Source of the DNA: an uncultured Methanomassiliicoccaceae archaeon
GTDB lineage: Archaea; Thermoplasmatota; Thermoplasmata; Methanomassiliicoccales; Methanomethylophilaceae
Reading direction: 5' to 3'
DNA: 55,040 nucleotides
Assembly: GCA_905187815.1 (NCBI GenBank)
Contig: CAJJJM010000009.1
Span: forward strand, 1 to 55,040
In this document: one piece after another, positions 47,822 to 55,040 of the stretch
Layout of the letters: each line of letters opens with the position of its first letter
Numbering within the stretch: position 1 is the first letter of the stretch
Program-made: the position numbers and the translations under genes
Notes under the pieces: model-generated
Databases searched by the model: none
The model's input: the letters and a program-made list of their open reading frames with translations, nothing else
Told to the model about the DNA's origin: nothing

Positions 47822-48637
47822 ATGGCCCTTGAGATGAAAATCGACAAAGAGAGCAAGTGGTTTGCACTGGTCAAAACACTGCTGATCGTCATCGTCTCTC
47901 TGGTACTGTTCGTGATGGTATGGTGGTTCCTCGCTCTGACGCTGGATTTCACCGCCCTGCCTACGCCTGCCGAGACGTTCGATGCACTGGTCGATCTATT
48001 CGCCAACGGGGTTTCATCTGGCAGTTCCTCAACACCATTCTCGACATACATCCTGTCGAGTCTGAAAACCTTTGTTAAGGGAGCCATAGCGGCATTCGTC
48101 ATCGCGGTGCCGCTTGGTCTCCTGCTAGGATACATCAAGACGCTCAGGACGTTCCTCACACCGTGGATAGAGGTAATAAGGCCGATTGCACCGATTGCAT
48201 GGGCACCCATCTTCATAATCTCAATGGGTTATGAACTGGGACCGCCATTGGTCGTTTTCGTCGGTATGTTCTTCCCGATTCTCACCAATGTGATGTTCGG
48301 AGTGACCAAAATCGACGACGGACTGTTCGATGCCGCAAAGACGCTCGGTGCCAACAAGACTCAGATCTTCATGAAGGTCATATTCCCCAGTTCCGTTCCT
48401 TTCATGCTCAGCGGTCTCAAGATCGCGCTCGGAGTGGGATGGATGTGCATTGTCGCTGCTGAACTGTATGCTCCGCCACTCGGAGGAATCGGTACTTTCA
48501 TCAACACGATGTCTACACAGGGTGCTTGGCCAGAGGTCTATGCCGGACTGATCATCATCGCTGCGCTCGGGATCCTCACAACCGGAGTCTGCGAGTATGC
48601 CCACAAGATTGTATCCAAGCATATGGGGGTGGAGTGA
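47822..48637 (+). CDS. ABC transporter permease, SsuC/TauC type
   Basis: The 271-residue protein has six hydrophobic segments and the EAA loop AAKTLGANKTQIFMKVIFPSSVPFMLSGLKIAL, which contacts the ATPase. VIRPIAPIAWAPIFI and the final GVCEYAHKIV agree with the sulfonate/nitrate/taurine permease group. It starts ten bases after the binding-protein gene and its stop is followed directly by the ATPase ATG, so all three are one operon. Confidence 0.92.
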   Translation: MALEMKIDKESKWFALVKTLLIVIVSLVLFVMVWWFLALTLDFTALPTPAETFDALVDLFANGVSSGSSSTPFSTYILSSLKTFVKGAIAAFVIAVPLGLLLGYIKTLRTFLTPWIEVIRPIAPIAWAPIFIISMGYELGPPLVVFVGMFFPILTNVMFGVTKIDDGLFDAAKTLGANKTQIFMKVIFPSSVPFMLSGLKIALGVGWMCIVAAELYAPPLGGIGTFINTMSTQGAWPEVYAGLIIIAALGILTTGVCEYAHKIVSKHMGVE

Positions 48638-49537
48638 ATGTCAGATGAAATCAACGAGAGAGCAGACATCACCGCTGAGGACGTTCTGAAAACATGCGGT
48701 GACGAAACAGCCATTCCCGATGAGCCTACGGTGTACTCGGATGAGGGAGTCTGCGATACCACAGCGACCCAGGAGGGCGAATCCCACATCAGGATCCGCG
48801 ACCTTTCGAAGGTGTATGTGAGGGATGACAAGGAAACCGTCGCTATCGAGAACTTCAGTCTCGACATCAAGAAGGGGGAGCTTGTCTCCATCGTCGGTCC
48901 TTCCGGTTGTGGAAAGACCACGGTCCTCAGGATGATCGCGGGGCTTCTGGAGCCGACTGCTGGAACCATAACCATCGAGGGTCGTCCCTGCACAGGACCC
49001 GGTCCTGACAGAGGGATGGTCTTCCAGGATTTCGCGCTCCTTCCATGGCGCACGGTCCGCAAGAACGTGGAACTCGGACTCGAGATCGCGGGTGTTCCCA
49101 AGGAGGAACGCCGTGCAAGGGCTGAGAAGTACCTGGAGATCGTAGGCCTCGAGAAGTTCGCAGACTCACGCATCAACGAACTCTCCGGAGGTATGAAACA
49201 GCGCGTAGGGATCGCGAGGGCACTTGTCAACAAACCCGATGTGCTGCTCATGGATGAGCCGTTCGGAGCACTGGATGCTCAGACCAGGAACATCATGCAG
49301 GCAGGCCTAATCAGGATCCTCGACAAGACGGACCAGACGATCATCTTCGTCACCCACTCCGTCGATGAGGCAGTATATCTCTCCGACAGGATAGTGGTCC
49401 TGACGAAGAGGCCTGCGAAGATCAAAGAAGTCATAAAGATAGACTGGCCGAGGCCGAGGGATCGTGCCTCTCCGGAATTCACCGCCTTAAGGAAACACAT
49501 CCTGAACGAGCTCGAGAAAGAGAACGTCATGGACTGA
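48638..49537 (+). CDS. ABC transporter ATP-binding protein, SsuB/TauB type
   Basis: The 299-residue ATPase has Walker A GPSGCGKTT, Q-loop MVFQDFALLPWRT, signature LSGGMKQRVGIARAL, Walker B VLLMDEPFGALD and switch His in THSVDEAVYLSDRIVV, all matching SsuB/TauB. It carries an unusual N-terminal extension of about 50 acidic residues before HIRIRDLSKVY. The ATG at 48638 is required because it follows the permease stop directly. The complex energises the import system; the ligand is unknown. Confidence 0.93.
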   Translation: MSDEINERADITAEDVLKTCGDETAIPDEPTVYSDEGVCDTTATQEGESHIRIRDLSKVYVRDDKETVAIENFSLDIKKGELVSIVGPSGCGKTTVLRMIAGLLEPTAGTITIEGRPCTGPGPDRGMVFQDFALLPWRTVRKNVELGLEIAGVPKEERRARAEKYLEIVGLEKFADSRINELSGGMKQRVGIARALVNKPDVLLMDEPFGALDAQTRNIMQAGLIRILDKTDQTIIFVTHSVDEAVYLSDRIVVLTKRPAKIKEVIKIDWPRPRDRASPEFTALRKHILNELEKENVMD

Positions 49538-49562
49538 TCCCAAACCGATTCCCTTTTACCCG

Positions 49563-49586
49563 CCCATGGGGATTCGTCCCCATGGG
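49563..49586 (+). promoter_or_regulatory. Perfect hairpin with TTCG loop covering a start codon
   Basis: CCCATGGGGA (49563-49572) pairs with TCCCCATGGG (49577-49586) around TTCG, a stable tetraloop. The second arm contains the ATG of the ferredoxin-nitroreductase gene (49582). It could be a terminator of the ABC operon, a translation switch, or a DNA operator if the downstream message is leaderless. Confidence 0.5.
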
Positions 49587-50373
49587 CTCCCATCTCATCA
49601 TCGACGCCGGGAGATGCATAGGCTGCGGCCAGTGCGTCCAGGTCTGCATCAGGGACAACCTGTCCGTCGAAGACGGCATCGCCGTCGAGACCGGCGGCCC
49701 CTGTTTCGACTGCGGCCAGTGCGAGGCCGTCTGTCCCGAGGACGCCATACGCCTGACCCGCTACCGGGGGATGGAGCCGACCGAGTACGACCAGTCGGAA
49801 CCTGTCGTCGGGTATGACGAGATGGTCGACTTCCTGAACAGGCGCAGGAGCTGCAGGTTGTTCGTCGGGGAGCGCGTGGAGGACGACCAGATATCCAGGC
49901 TGTTCGAGTCCGTCAGGAACTCCCCCACGGCGATGAACTCCCAGGGTGTGGAGTATGTTCTGCTGTCGGACAGGATGCCCGAGTTCCTCCGTCACATAGC
50001 CGCGATCCTCAGGACGGAGTCGGGCAGGTTCCCTCGCATAGAGCAGTTCTGCTCCATGGACGATCCGGGGAGGCTGGGCCGCCATCCGCTGATATGGGAC
50101 GGGAGGCAGGCGGTGCTGGCGTTCTCCGAGATCCCGGCCGACGCGGTTGTCGCCACGGCCAGGCTGGAGATGACCGCGTATACGATGGGGCTCGGCGGAT
50201 TCTACAGCAGATGGATCCAGATGGCCGACGAGGTGGACCATGAGGCTGTGATGAGGTTCTTCCCGGACGTGCCGGTGAAGAAGAGGCTGAACTGCGTCTT
50301 CGTGTTCGGGCATCCCAAGACGAGGTACCGCAGGACGGTGCCACGTGACGACCCTAAGGTCCACAGATATTGA
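49582..50373 (+). CDS. Ferredoxin-nitroreductase fusion
   Basis: The 263-residue protein has two [4Fe-4S] motifs in its first 55 residues (CIGCGQCVQVC and CFDCGQCEAVC), followed by an FMN nitroreductase domain: FLNRRRSCRLFVGERVEDDQI, FESVRNSPTAMNSQGVEY (FMN phosphate site) and TAYTMGLGGFYSRW. Such fusions are common in anaerobes and probably take electrons from ferredoxin; the substrate is unknown. The ATG lies within the hairpin at 49563-49586. It converges with ramA across a shared terminator hairpin. Confidence 0.88.
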   Translation: MGSHLIIDAGRCIGCGQCVQVCIRDNLSVEDGIAVETGGPCFDCGQCEAVCPEDAIRLTRYRGMEPTEYDQSEPVVGYDEMVDFLNRRRSCRLFVGERVEDDQISRLFESVRNSPTAMNSQGVEYVLLSDRMPEFLRHIAAILRTESGRFPRIEQFCSMDDPGRLGRHPLIWDGRQAVLAFSEIPADAVVATARLEMTAYTMGLGGFYSRWIQMADEVDHEAVMRFFPDVPVKKRLNCVFVFGHPKTRYRRTVPRDDPKVHRY

Positions 50374-50391
50374 TATTATAATAATAAGGAA

Positions 50392-50407
50392 AGGGCCCGG
50401 AGGCCCT
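50392..50407. terminator. Bidirectional hairpin terminator
   Basis: AGGGCC (50392-50397) pairs with GGCCCT (50402-50407) around CGGA. On the minus strand it is followed by TTTCCTTATTATTATAA, a U-rich tail suited to ending the ramA transcript; on the plus strand by TGTTTGTCC. Confidence 0.5.
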
Positions 50408-50418
50408 GTTTGTCCGAC

Positions 50419-52035
50419 TCAGAAGGTCAGCTGGAGCTTGTCGTACTTGTAGACCTTCTCGGGGCAGCTGAACTGGCACCTGTAGCAGGCGGTACCGAGG
50501 CAGTTCTTCGTCTTGACGACGATCTCCTTGTCATCGGTGACGGTCAGCGCGTGCTCGGGGCACTCCCTCTCGCACTTCTTGCACCCGGTGCATCCTTCCA
50601 TGTATCCGCGGAGCTCGGTTCCGATGTCGTGGAGGATGAACAGTCCCTTCTCTCCCAGGTCGGGGATGTCACGCTGCACCATGCGGTGCACGGTGGGCCT
50701 TCCCTTGGGCTTGGGCAGCTCCTGGATGCCGACCATGGCGTTGTTCTTGTTGTACATCTCCATGGGCATGCCCTCGTCGCAGAGAGCAAGCTCCTGGGTG
50801 TAGATCTGCTCGAAGATCTTGTCGCCGGCGAACATGATGTGGTTGGCCCTGATTCCGTTGGCGATGCCCTGGAGCTCGTCCAGGAGCTCGGGGTTCCTCA
50901 GGATGTCGGTGGCCATGGCCAGCGAGGTGTTTCCGTACTGGTAGATCGTGCCGCAGCTGGGGGGCAGGAGACCGACGTCCCTGGCCTTGACGGCGTCGAC
51001 GTAGGTTCCGGACGCTCCGGCCATGTACATGATGTCCAGGTCGCTGAACTTGATCCCGGCGTGCTCCAGGAGGGTGAAGTGTCCGGCGCGCATGGCACCG
51101 ATGGCCTTCAGGGCCTCGGAGATGTCGTGGGAGTCGATGTAGACGCCGTCCTGGAAGTGCATCTTGCCGTCGGATGTCTGCAGCTTGCCCTTCCTCCAGA
51201 GGTGCTCGTCCAGTGCGACGGCGACGGCGGCGATGACACCGGTACCGGTGATTCCCCTGGCCTTGCCGTGCATGGGTCCGTTCTCCTCGATGAGCTCGAG
51301 GCCGAAGTCGATCTTGTCCCCGTCCTTGGGGAGGATGTCGTCGTCCAGGATCTTGGTGATCCACCTGAAGTCGTACTCCAGGTCGGAGATGGCTCCGGGT
51401 CCGGCGAGCATTCCGCATTTGATGGACTGTCCTTCCATGGCGGGACCTGCGGCGGCAGATCCGGTGAAGATGTCGTCCCCGACCTTCAGCGCCATCTCGG
51501 CGTTGGTTCCGTAGTCGGTGACGAGGCAGTTCTCCTTCTGCTCGAGGAAGCCGCTCTTGTACATCATGGCGAGGGCGTCTGCTCCGATCTCGTGCCTGAT
51601 CGCAGGCGGGACCAGCAGCTCGCATCCGTCCTTGACGTTGAGTCCGACATCGACTGCGGAGAACGATCCCGCATCCCTCTTCTGCTCCTTGATTCCCCTG
51701 GCCTTGTGGGCGTTCTCGCCGGCGAAGGCGAGGTCGTCAACGGGGATCCCCTGGAACAGGGAGAGCTGGATGGGGTTACCGCAGATGCTCACCCTCTCGA
51801 CCTGGTTGAGGTCGATTCCCATGGTGGCGATCAGCTTGTTCACGGTGTCAATCAGGATCTTGTGGGCGATGTCCGTTCCGACGTTGATGCAGAACGTCAG
51901 GTGATCCATGATGTTGGCACCCGGGAGCGGGTGGCACTCGGTTACGGATGTGGAGATGATCTTTCCCGTCTCAAGCTCCACAGCGTGTCCTCTGGTACCG
52001 CTGGTACCGATATCGAGGGATATTCCATAGCTCAT
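50419..52035 (-). CDS. ramA: Methyltransferase corrinoid protein reductive activase (RamA type)
   Basis: The 538-residue protein matches RamA: an actin-like ATPase core beginning YGISLDIGTSGTRGHAVEL with VSICGNPIQLSLFQGIPVDDL, CLVTDYGTNAEMALKVGDD, FTGSAAAGPAMEG and AGASGTYVDAVKA, then a C-terminal pair of [4Fe-4S] motifs (CTGCKKCEREC and CYRCQFSCP). RamA uses ATP and electrons to reduce Co(II) corrinoid to Co(I) on methyltransferase corrinoid proteins. The divergent mtaC-mtaB operon 1.8 kb away makes MtaC a likely client. Its ATG overlaps the stop of the His-rich gene by four bases. Confidence 0.92.
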   Translation of the reverse strand: MSYGISLDIGTSGTRGHAVELETGKIISTSVTECHPLPGANIMDHLTFCINVGTDIAHKILIDTVNKLIATMGIDLNQVERVSICGNPIQLSLFQGIPVDDLAFAGENAHKARGIKEQKRDAGSFSAVDVGLNVKDGCELLVPPAIRHEIGADALAMMYKSGFLEQKENCLVTDYGTNAEMALKVGDDIFTGSAAAGPAMEGQSIKCGMLAGPGAISDLEYDFRWITKILDDDILPKDGDKIDFGLELIEENGPMHGKARGITGTGVIAAVAVALDEHLWRKGKLQTSDGKMHFQDGVYIDSHDISEALKAIGAMRAGHFTLLEHAGIKFSDLDIMYMAGASGTYVDAVKARDVGLLPPSCGTIYQYGNTSLAMATDILRNPELLDELQGIANGIRANHIMFAGDKIFEQIYTQELALCDEGMPMEMYNKNNAMVGIQELPKPKGRPTVHRMVQRDIPDLGEKGLFILHDIGTELRGYMEGCTGCKKCERECPEHALTVTDDKEIVVKTKNCLGTACYRCQFSCPEKVYKYDKLQLTF

Positions 52036-52751
52036 TCCTTTTTCCTCCTCAGCCTGTCGAGGAAGGATTTCTTCTCCTTCTTCTCGGCAGGTTCTTCCCT
52101 AGTCCTTTTGGCTTCGCACTCGGGGCAGTGGCATTCGCCATCCTCGTGGTGGTGGCCGTCATCGTGATGATGGTGCTCATGATCGTGGTCGTGGCAGTGG
52201 CACTCCTCCCCGTCATGGTGGTGGTGCTCGTGTCCGTGTTCGTGATCATGGTCGTGGTGGTGATCGTGGTCGTGGCAGTGGCATTCGACGTGCTCGTCGA
52301 GCTCGTAGTCCAGGCCGGTGTCGTCGATGGCGTGGTACATCTGGTGCTTGAGCTCGTGCTCGTCAACGTCCAGGACGGCGCACATGAAGTCGAAGTGGAC
52401 CTTCTCCTGGGGCTCGAGGGTGCCGTGGTGCTCGACACCGTTGTCGAGGTCCGTGAGGTTGAGGGTCACACCGTTGCCCTCGTCGGTGACGATGGCAGCC
52501 TTGATGTGGCCGAGCATGCAGCCCGACTCTTTGGCGACCCACTGGCCGATCTGCATGAGGGCCTTGGCGAACCTCGCTTCCGCGTCGGCGTTGTAGCCGG
52601 TGATGGTACCGGTGAGTCCGACCGCGCAGCCGCCTGCCTGCTCGATGGATGTGGCCTCGTGGTGCTCATGATCGTGGTCGTGGCAGTGGCACTCCTCCCC
52701 GTCATGGTGGTGGTGCTCGTGCTCATGGTGATGCTCGTGTTCTCCGCTCAT
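52032..52751 (-). CDS. Histidine-rich metal-binding protein with two His/Cys tracts
   Basis: The 239-residue protein has two extreme His-rich tracts, residues 5-31 and 154-208, each containing HHHHDGEECHCHDHDHEHH and together dozens of His plus CxC pairs. Between them lies an ordinary alpha/beta domain (residues 40-150: GCAVGLTGTITGYNADAEARF, FDFMCAVLDVDEHELKHQMY). A Cys pair (CPEC) and a basic tail follow. I recognise no named family. Such tracts store or deliver Ni, Co or Zn in other proteins. Both ends overlap neighbours by four bases, coupling it to the GTPase and ramA. Confidence 0.75.
   Translation of the reverse strand: MSGEHEHHHEHEHHHHDGEECHCHDHDHEHHEATSIEQAGGCAVGLTGTITGYNADAEARFAKALMQIGQWVAKESGCMLGHIKAAIVTDEGNGVTLNLTDLDNGVEHHGTLEPQEKVHFDFMCAVLDVDEHELKHQMYHAIDDTGLDYELDEHVECHCHDHDHHHDHDHEHGHEHHHHDGEECHCHDHDHEHHHHDDGHHHEDGECHCPECEAKRTREEPAEKKEKKSFLDRLRRKKE
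52171..52232 (-). repeat. 62-bp direct repeat encoding the duplicated His tract
   Basis: The bases 52171-52232 are identical to 52660-52721. Both lie in frame in the His-rich gene and encode the same His/Cys stretch in its C- and N-terminal tracts. Exact identity at silent sites implies recent duplication or conversion. Confidence 0.85.
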
Positions 52752-53335
52752 CTCATCATCTCGTAGAGTTTGTCGATGTTCTCGTCGGTCTTCGCGGAGA
52801 TGGGCATGATGGGCTTGTCGGGGTACTCCTTCTTGAGCCATCCGGTGATCTCCTCGAGCTGTCCGGGCTTGGCCAGGTCCATCTTGTTGATGAGGATGAA
52901 GTCGGCCTTGGACATCTGCATCTTGAAGAACTGCTCCTTCTTCTTGATCAGGTCGGCGAACCTCTGGATGTCGGCCACGCCGATGATGAATGTGTCGTCC
53001 TCGTCGATCATGGAGACGTGGACCAGGTCCTTGACCTTGTGGGGGAGGGCGAGGCCGGTGGGCTCGATGATGATTATGTCGGGGTCGATGTCCTTCTTGA
53101 TGCTCTTGAGAGCGGACTGGAGGGTTCCGGAGAGGGAGCAGCAGATGCACCCGTCCGGGAGCTCGACCGCGTCGTAGCCCTCCGCCTTGAGGGTGGCGCC
53201 GTCCACTCCGATGGATCCGGACTCGTTGACGACGAGGGCGGTCTTCAGGCCGCGCCTCGTGTACATGGAGGCGATTTTCATAAGGAGGGTGGTCTTCCCG
53301 CTTCCGAGGAACCCGCCCAGAATGTATACGTACAT
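52748..53335 (-). CDS. CobW/COG0523-family G3E GTPase, short form
   Basis: The 195-residue GTPase has the P-loop GGFLGSGKTT (7-16), VVNESGSIGVDGA (switch region), the metal motif GCICCSL (Cys63, 65, 66), IIIEPTGLALP and NKMDLAKPGQLEEI. These are the marks of G3E metallochaperones (CobW, HypB, UreG, MeaB relatives). It lacks the CobW C-terminal domain; its His-rich part seems to be supplied by the next gene. It is first in an operon with that protein and ramA, so delivery of cobalt, zinc or another metal to the methanol system is the likely role (inference). Confidence 0.88.
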   Translation of the reverse strand: MYVYILGGFLGSGKTTLLMKIASMYTRRGLKTALVVNESGSIGVDGATLKAEGYDAVELPDGCICCSLSGTLQSALKSIKKDIDPDIIIIEPTGLALPHKVKDLVHVSMIDEDDTFIIGVADIQRFADLIKKKEQFFKMQMSKADFILINKMDLAKPGQLEEITGWLKKEYPDKPIMPISAKTDENIDKLYEMMR

Positions 53336-53862
53336 AGGCTGTGCGATTCTCTCTTCTAATATAAGTTTGGTTCCAGTACAAAGAAAGAAGTGAAGGCCGA
53401 TTAAGGATTTCTTTCGGTATTCCTGAACTTTCGGCTCGAATACTCATACTATATATAGATTATATCGACATCCGAAGGCGCTGTCCCTGCCAGTATTATA
53501 CAGCACTCTTTTGGATGGATGAAGGATACATCCAACACTTCCTTCGGTCGCGCCCCGTCGCCGACTTTTCTGAGCGTGTTCATTTTGTCCCAATTAGGAT
53601 AATTATGATAGAATTTTCCTTAAAATAATATGATGATATTTATTTATAAATAACCCCTGTTTTTTTAAATATCAGTATTTAAAGAAAAGGTATTTAACGG
53701 CGGTGATTTCGTGCTACTTCCAAACAACATTATTTAAAATTTTATCCTGAGTATTTAAATCACGGTCATAACATCCATCCGCAAAATCGGTTAAATAACT
53801 TCACTAACCATCACCAAATCACAGGTTTCGGGCAACCGAATCCTGGAAAAGGAGGAAAATAG
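53336..53862. promoter_or_regulatory. AT-rich divergent control region of mtaCB and the GTPase operon
   Basis: No gene is supported in this 527-base gap. TATTTAA-type elements recur at about 53676, 53691, 53731 and 53752, with TTAAATA at 53791-53797 the best TATA box for mtaC (start near 53818). GGTTTCGG (53824-53831) pairs with CCGAATCC (53836-53843), one mismatch, around a GNRA-type GCAA loop at the predicted 5' end. AAAAGGAGG (53847-53855) is a strong ribosome binding site for ATG 53863. TACTATATATAG near 53447-53458 may serve either strand. Confidence 0.6.
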
Positions 53863-54645
53863 ATGATTGACTACAAAGGAGTAGACTTCTCCAAGATCCT
53901 CAAACGCTACGACGTTGAGGCTCAGAACGAGACAACCCCTGAGGCAGTAGCCAAGAAGATGCTGCCTGCGGACCCCGTCCTGAAGAATGTCGCGGAGTGC
54001 GTCCTGTACATGAAATTCAAGGACGTCGGACCCGCCACCACAGAGGCCCTGAAGACCCACAAGCCCCTGGACATCATCAACAACGGACTGGTTGTCGGAA
54101 TGGAGTGCGTTGCCAAGCTGTACGCTGAGCACATCTACTACCTGCCCGAGATCATGATGGCTGCCAAGACCATGGAGATCGGAATCGCTATCGCCGAGAA
54201 GCAGATCCCCGGCGGAAGGGAGACCAAAGCCACCATCGTCATGCACGCCGCTGAGGGAGACCCCCACGACATCGGAAAGAACATCGCCGCTGTCATGCTC
54301 AGGTCCTCTGGATACACCGTCATCGACATGGGTAAGGATGTCGCCGTTACCGACGTCGTCGCCAAAGTCGAGGAGGTCAAGCCCCTCATGGTTACCGGAA
54401 CCGCTCTGATGACCACCACCATGACCGCCTTCCCCAGGGCCGCTGAGATCCTCGTGAAGGACGGAGTCAACATTCCCTTCATGGCCGCCGGTGGAGCCGT
54501 CAACAGGGAGTTCGCCGAGTCCTTCGACCTCGGTATCTACTCTGAGAAGGCCCCCCAGACTCCCCCGATCGCCGACAAGGTGCTCGCTGGATACGACTGG
54601 AAGAGAGTCAGGGACGAGTGGGACAACATCGTTGGAGGAGAGTGA
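53863..54645 (+). CDS. mtaC: Methanol corrinoid protein
   Basis: The 260-residue protein has the corrinoid-protein layout: an N-terminal helical cap (SKILKRYDVEAQ, AECVLYMKFKDVG, NNGLVVGMECVAKLYAEHIYYLPEIMMAA) and a B12-binding Rossmann domain with EGDPHDIGKN (His135 as the lower cobalt ligand), then GYTVIDMGKDV and TGTALMTTTM, all diagnostic of MtaC. It carries the methyl group from methanol between MtaB and the methyltransferase that makes methyl-CoM. A very strong ribosome binding site and a long AT-rich promoter point to high expression. Five bases separate it from mtaB. Confidence 0.95.
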   Translation: MIDYKGVDFSKILKRYDVEAQNETTPEAVAKKMLPADPVLKNVAECVLYMKFKDVGPATTEALKTHKPLDIINNGLVVGMECVAKLYAEHIYYLPEIMMAAKTMEIGIAIAEKQIPGGRETKATIVMHAAEGDPHDIGKNIAAVMLRSSGYTVIDMGKDVAVTDVVAKVEEVKPLMVTGTALMTTTMTAFPRAAEILVKDGVNIPFMAAGGAVNREFAESFDLGIYSEKAPQTPPIADKVLAGYDWKRVRDEWDNIVGGE

Positions 54646-54650
54646 TTCTA

Positions 54651-55040
54651 ATGGCAGCAACAAGGTACACCAAAATGGCATACGGCAGTGCAGACGAGAT
54701 GGTCTTCGGAACCGCCAAACAGCCCGTTTCCTACGGATTCGGAATCAAGGTCGGAGCCGGACGCGTCATCCCCGAGCTGAACTACGCCCCCAGGCCTGGA
54801 AAAGAGAAGGACCCCGAGTCCCTCAGGAAAGAGTACGTCGACTACATCTCCAAGGACGTCCTGAACAGGGCCGTCACCGTCGGATTCCCCGACGTCCAGC
54901 TGGAGACCGAGTGGGTTTCCCAGATGGGTAACCCCAAGATGGCCACCCCCGTTGTCGAGGGACAGAAAGCTATCTGCGAGAAGTTCCACGAGGAGTACGG
55001 AATCAACTGCGCCGTCAGGCACACCATCCCCGACCAGCGT
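54651..55040 (+). CDS. mtaB: Methanol:corrinoid methyltransferase, 3' partial
   Basis: Only the first 130 residues lie in the window. They begin MAATRYTKMAYGSADEMVFG and continue VGAGRVIPELNYAPRPG, VTVGFPDVQLETEWVSQMG and EEYGINCAVRHTIPD, matching the MtaB N-terminal region. MtaB is a zinc enzyme that activates methanol and methylates the corrinoid of MtaC. The gene runs off the right edge; its zinc ligands would lie beyond it. It is cotranscribed with mtaC. Confidence 0.95.
   Translation, partial: MAATRYTKMAYGSADEMVFGTAKQPVSYGFGIKVGAGRVIPELNYAPRPGKEKDPESLRKEYVDYISKDVLNRAVTVGFPDVQLETEWVSQMGNPKMATPVVEGQKAICEKFHEEYGINCAVRHTIPDQR

Noticed and set aside
50410..52167. 585-residue rightward frame
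   Set aside because: It is antisense to ramA, has low-complexity V/D/G/L-rich sequence typical of antisense GC-rich codons, and has no motif.
52128..52290. Short spaced DNA repeats resembling a CRISPR array
   Set aside because: They are in-frame His/Asp codons of the His-rich protein, with no regular spacer length.
53857..53862. TAG just before mtaC as a pyrrolysine signal
   Set aside because: It precedes the ATG and is not in a reading frame; no in-frame amber codon is needed for any gene called here.

Overview
The window looks like a Methanomethylophilaceae/Methanomassiliicoccales-type methanogenic archaeon (Thermoplasmata). The evidence is the methanol methyltransferase pair mtaC-mtaB and a RamA-type corrinoid activase at the right end, archaeal TBP, ABCE1, archaeal-style pyrD/pyrK, TATA-box promoters with many apparently leaderless starts, and high-GC coding sequence with G/C-ending codons. 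The first ~330 bases differ in codon use (TTG leucines, T-ending codons) and read as a Bacteroidetes-like MFS transporter joined in frame to an archaeal reading frame, so the left edge is probably an assembly junction.

Layout. 1-5 kb: chimeric ORF, zinc-ribbon protein with a palindrome at its start, frameshifted isochorismatase, acetyltransferase, coiled-coil protein, prephenate dehydratase-like protein, a chain of hairpins that may be a structured RNA, and a DUF5685-like protein. 5.2-6.8 kb: an 11-cysteine small protein followed by a radical SAM/SPASM enzyme, a RiPP-like pair. 6.8-10.9 kb: sulfur block (metA, cysK, siroheme sulfite reductase) with a cobalamin adenosyltransferase. 11-18 kb: two tandem pairs of MFS exporters and a CDF metal transporter. 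18-22 kb: NIF3-like, PHP and ABCE1. 22-27 kb: MATE transporter and a two-gene nitrogenase-like system in which the Fe protein is fused to a NifD-like half. 26.8-38.7 kb: metG, PHP, an AT-richer Fic gene, TBP, tRNA-Cys, pyrK/pyrD, cysteine desulfurase, a pilin-like operon, ThpR and a tyrosine phosphatase. 38.7-45 kb: a 34-residue membrane protein, a Sel1-repeat protein, a lone TnpB, an MFS transporter, a PQ-loop protein and a DUF362 ferredoxin. 45-50.4 kb: SpeD-like and immunity-like proteins, an ABC importer whose binding protein appears circularly permuted, and a ferredoxin-nitroreductase. 50.4-55 kb: ramA, a His-rich protein and a CobW-like GTPase in one operon, divergent from mtaC-mtaB.

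How the genes fit together. MtaB moves the methyl group of methanol to the corrinoid on MtaC, and RamA reductively reactivates oxidised corrinoid. The GTPase and His-rich protein translationally coupled to ramA look like a metal-delivery module for this system (zinc for MtaB or cobalt for the corrinoid; inference). Sulfite reductase, CysK and MetA form an assimilatory route from sulfite to cysteine/homocysteine, and the adenosyltransferase serves corrinoid supply. The strongest candidates for undescribed biology are the NifH-NifD fusion with its partner, the Cys-rich peptide/radical SAM pair, the GTPase/His-rich/RamA operon, and the hairpin chain at 3427-3691.
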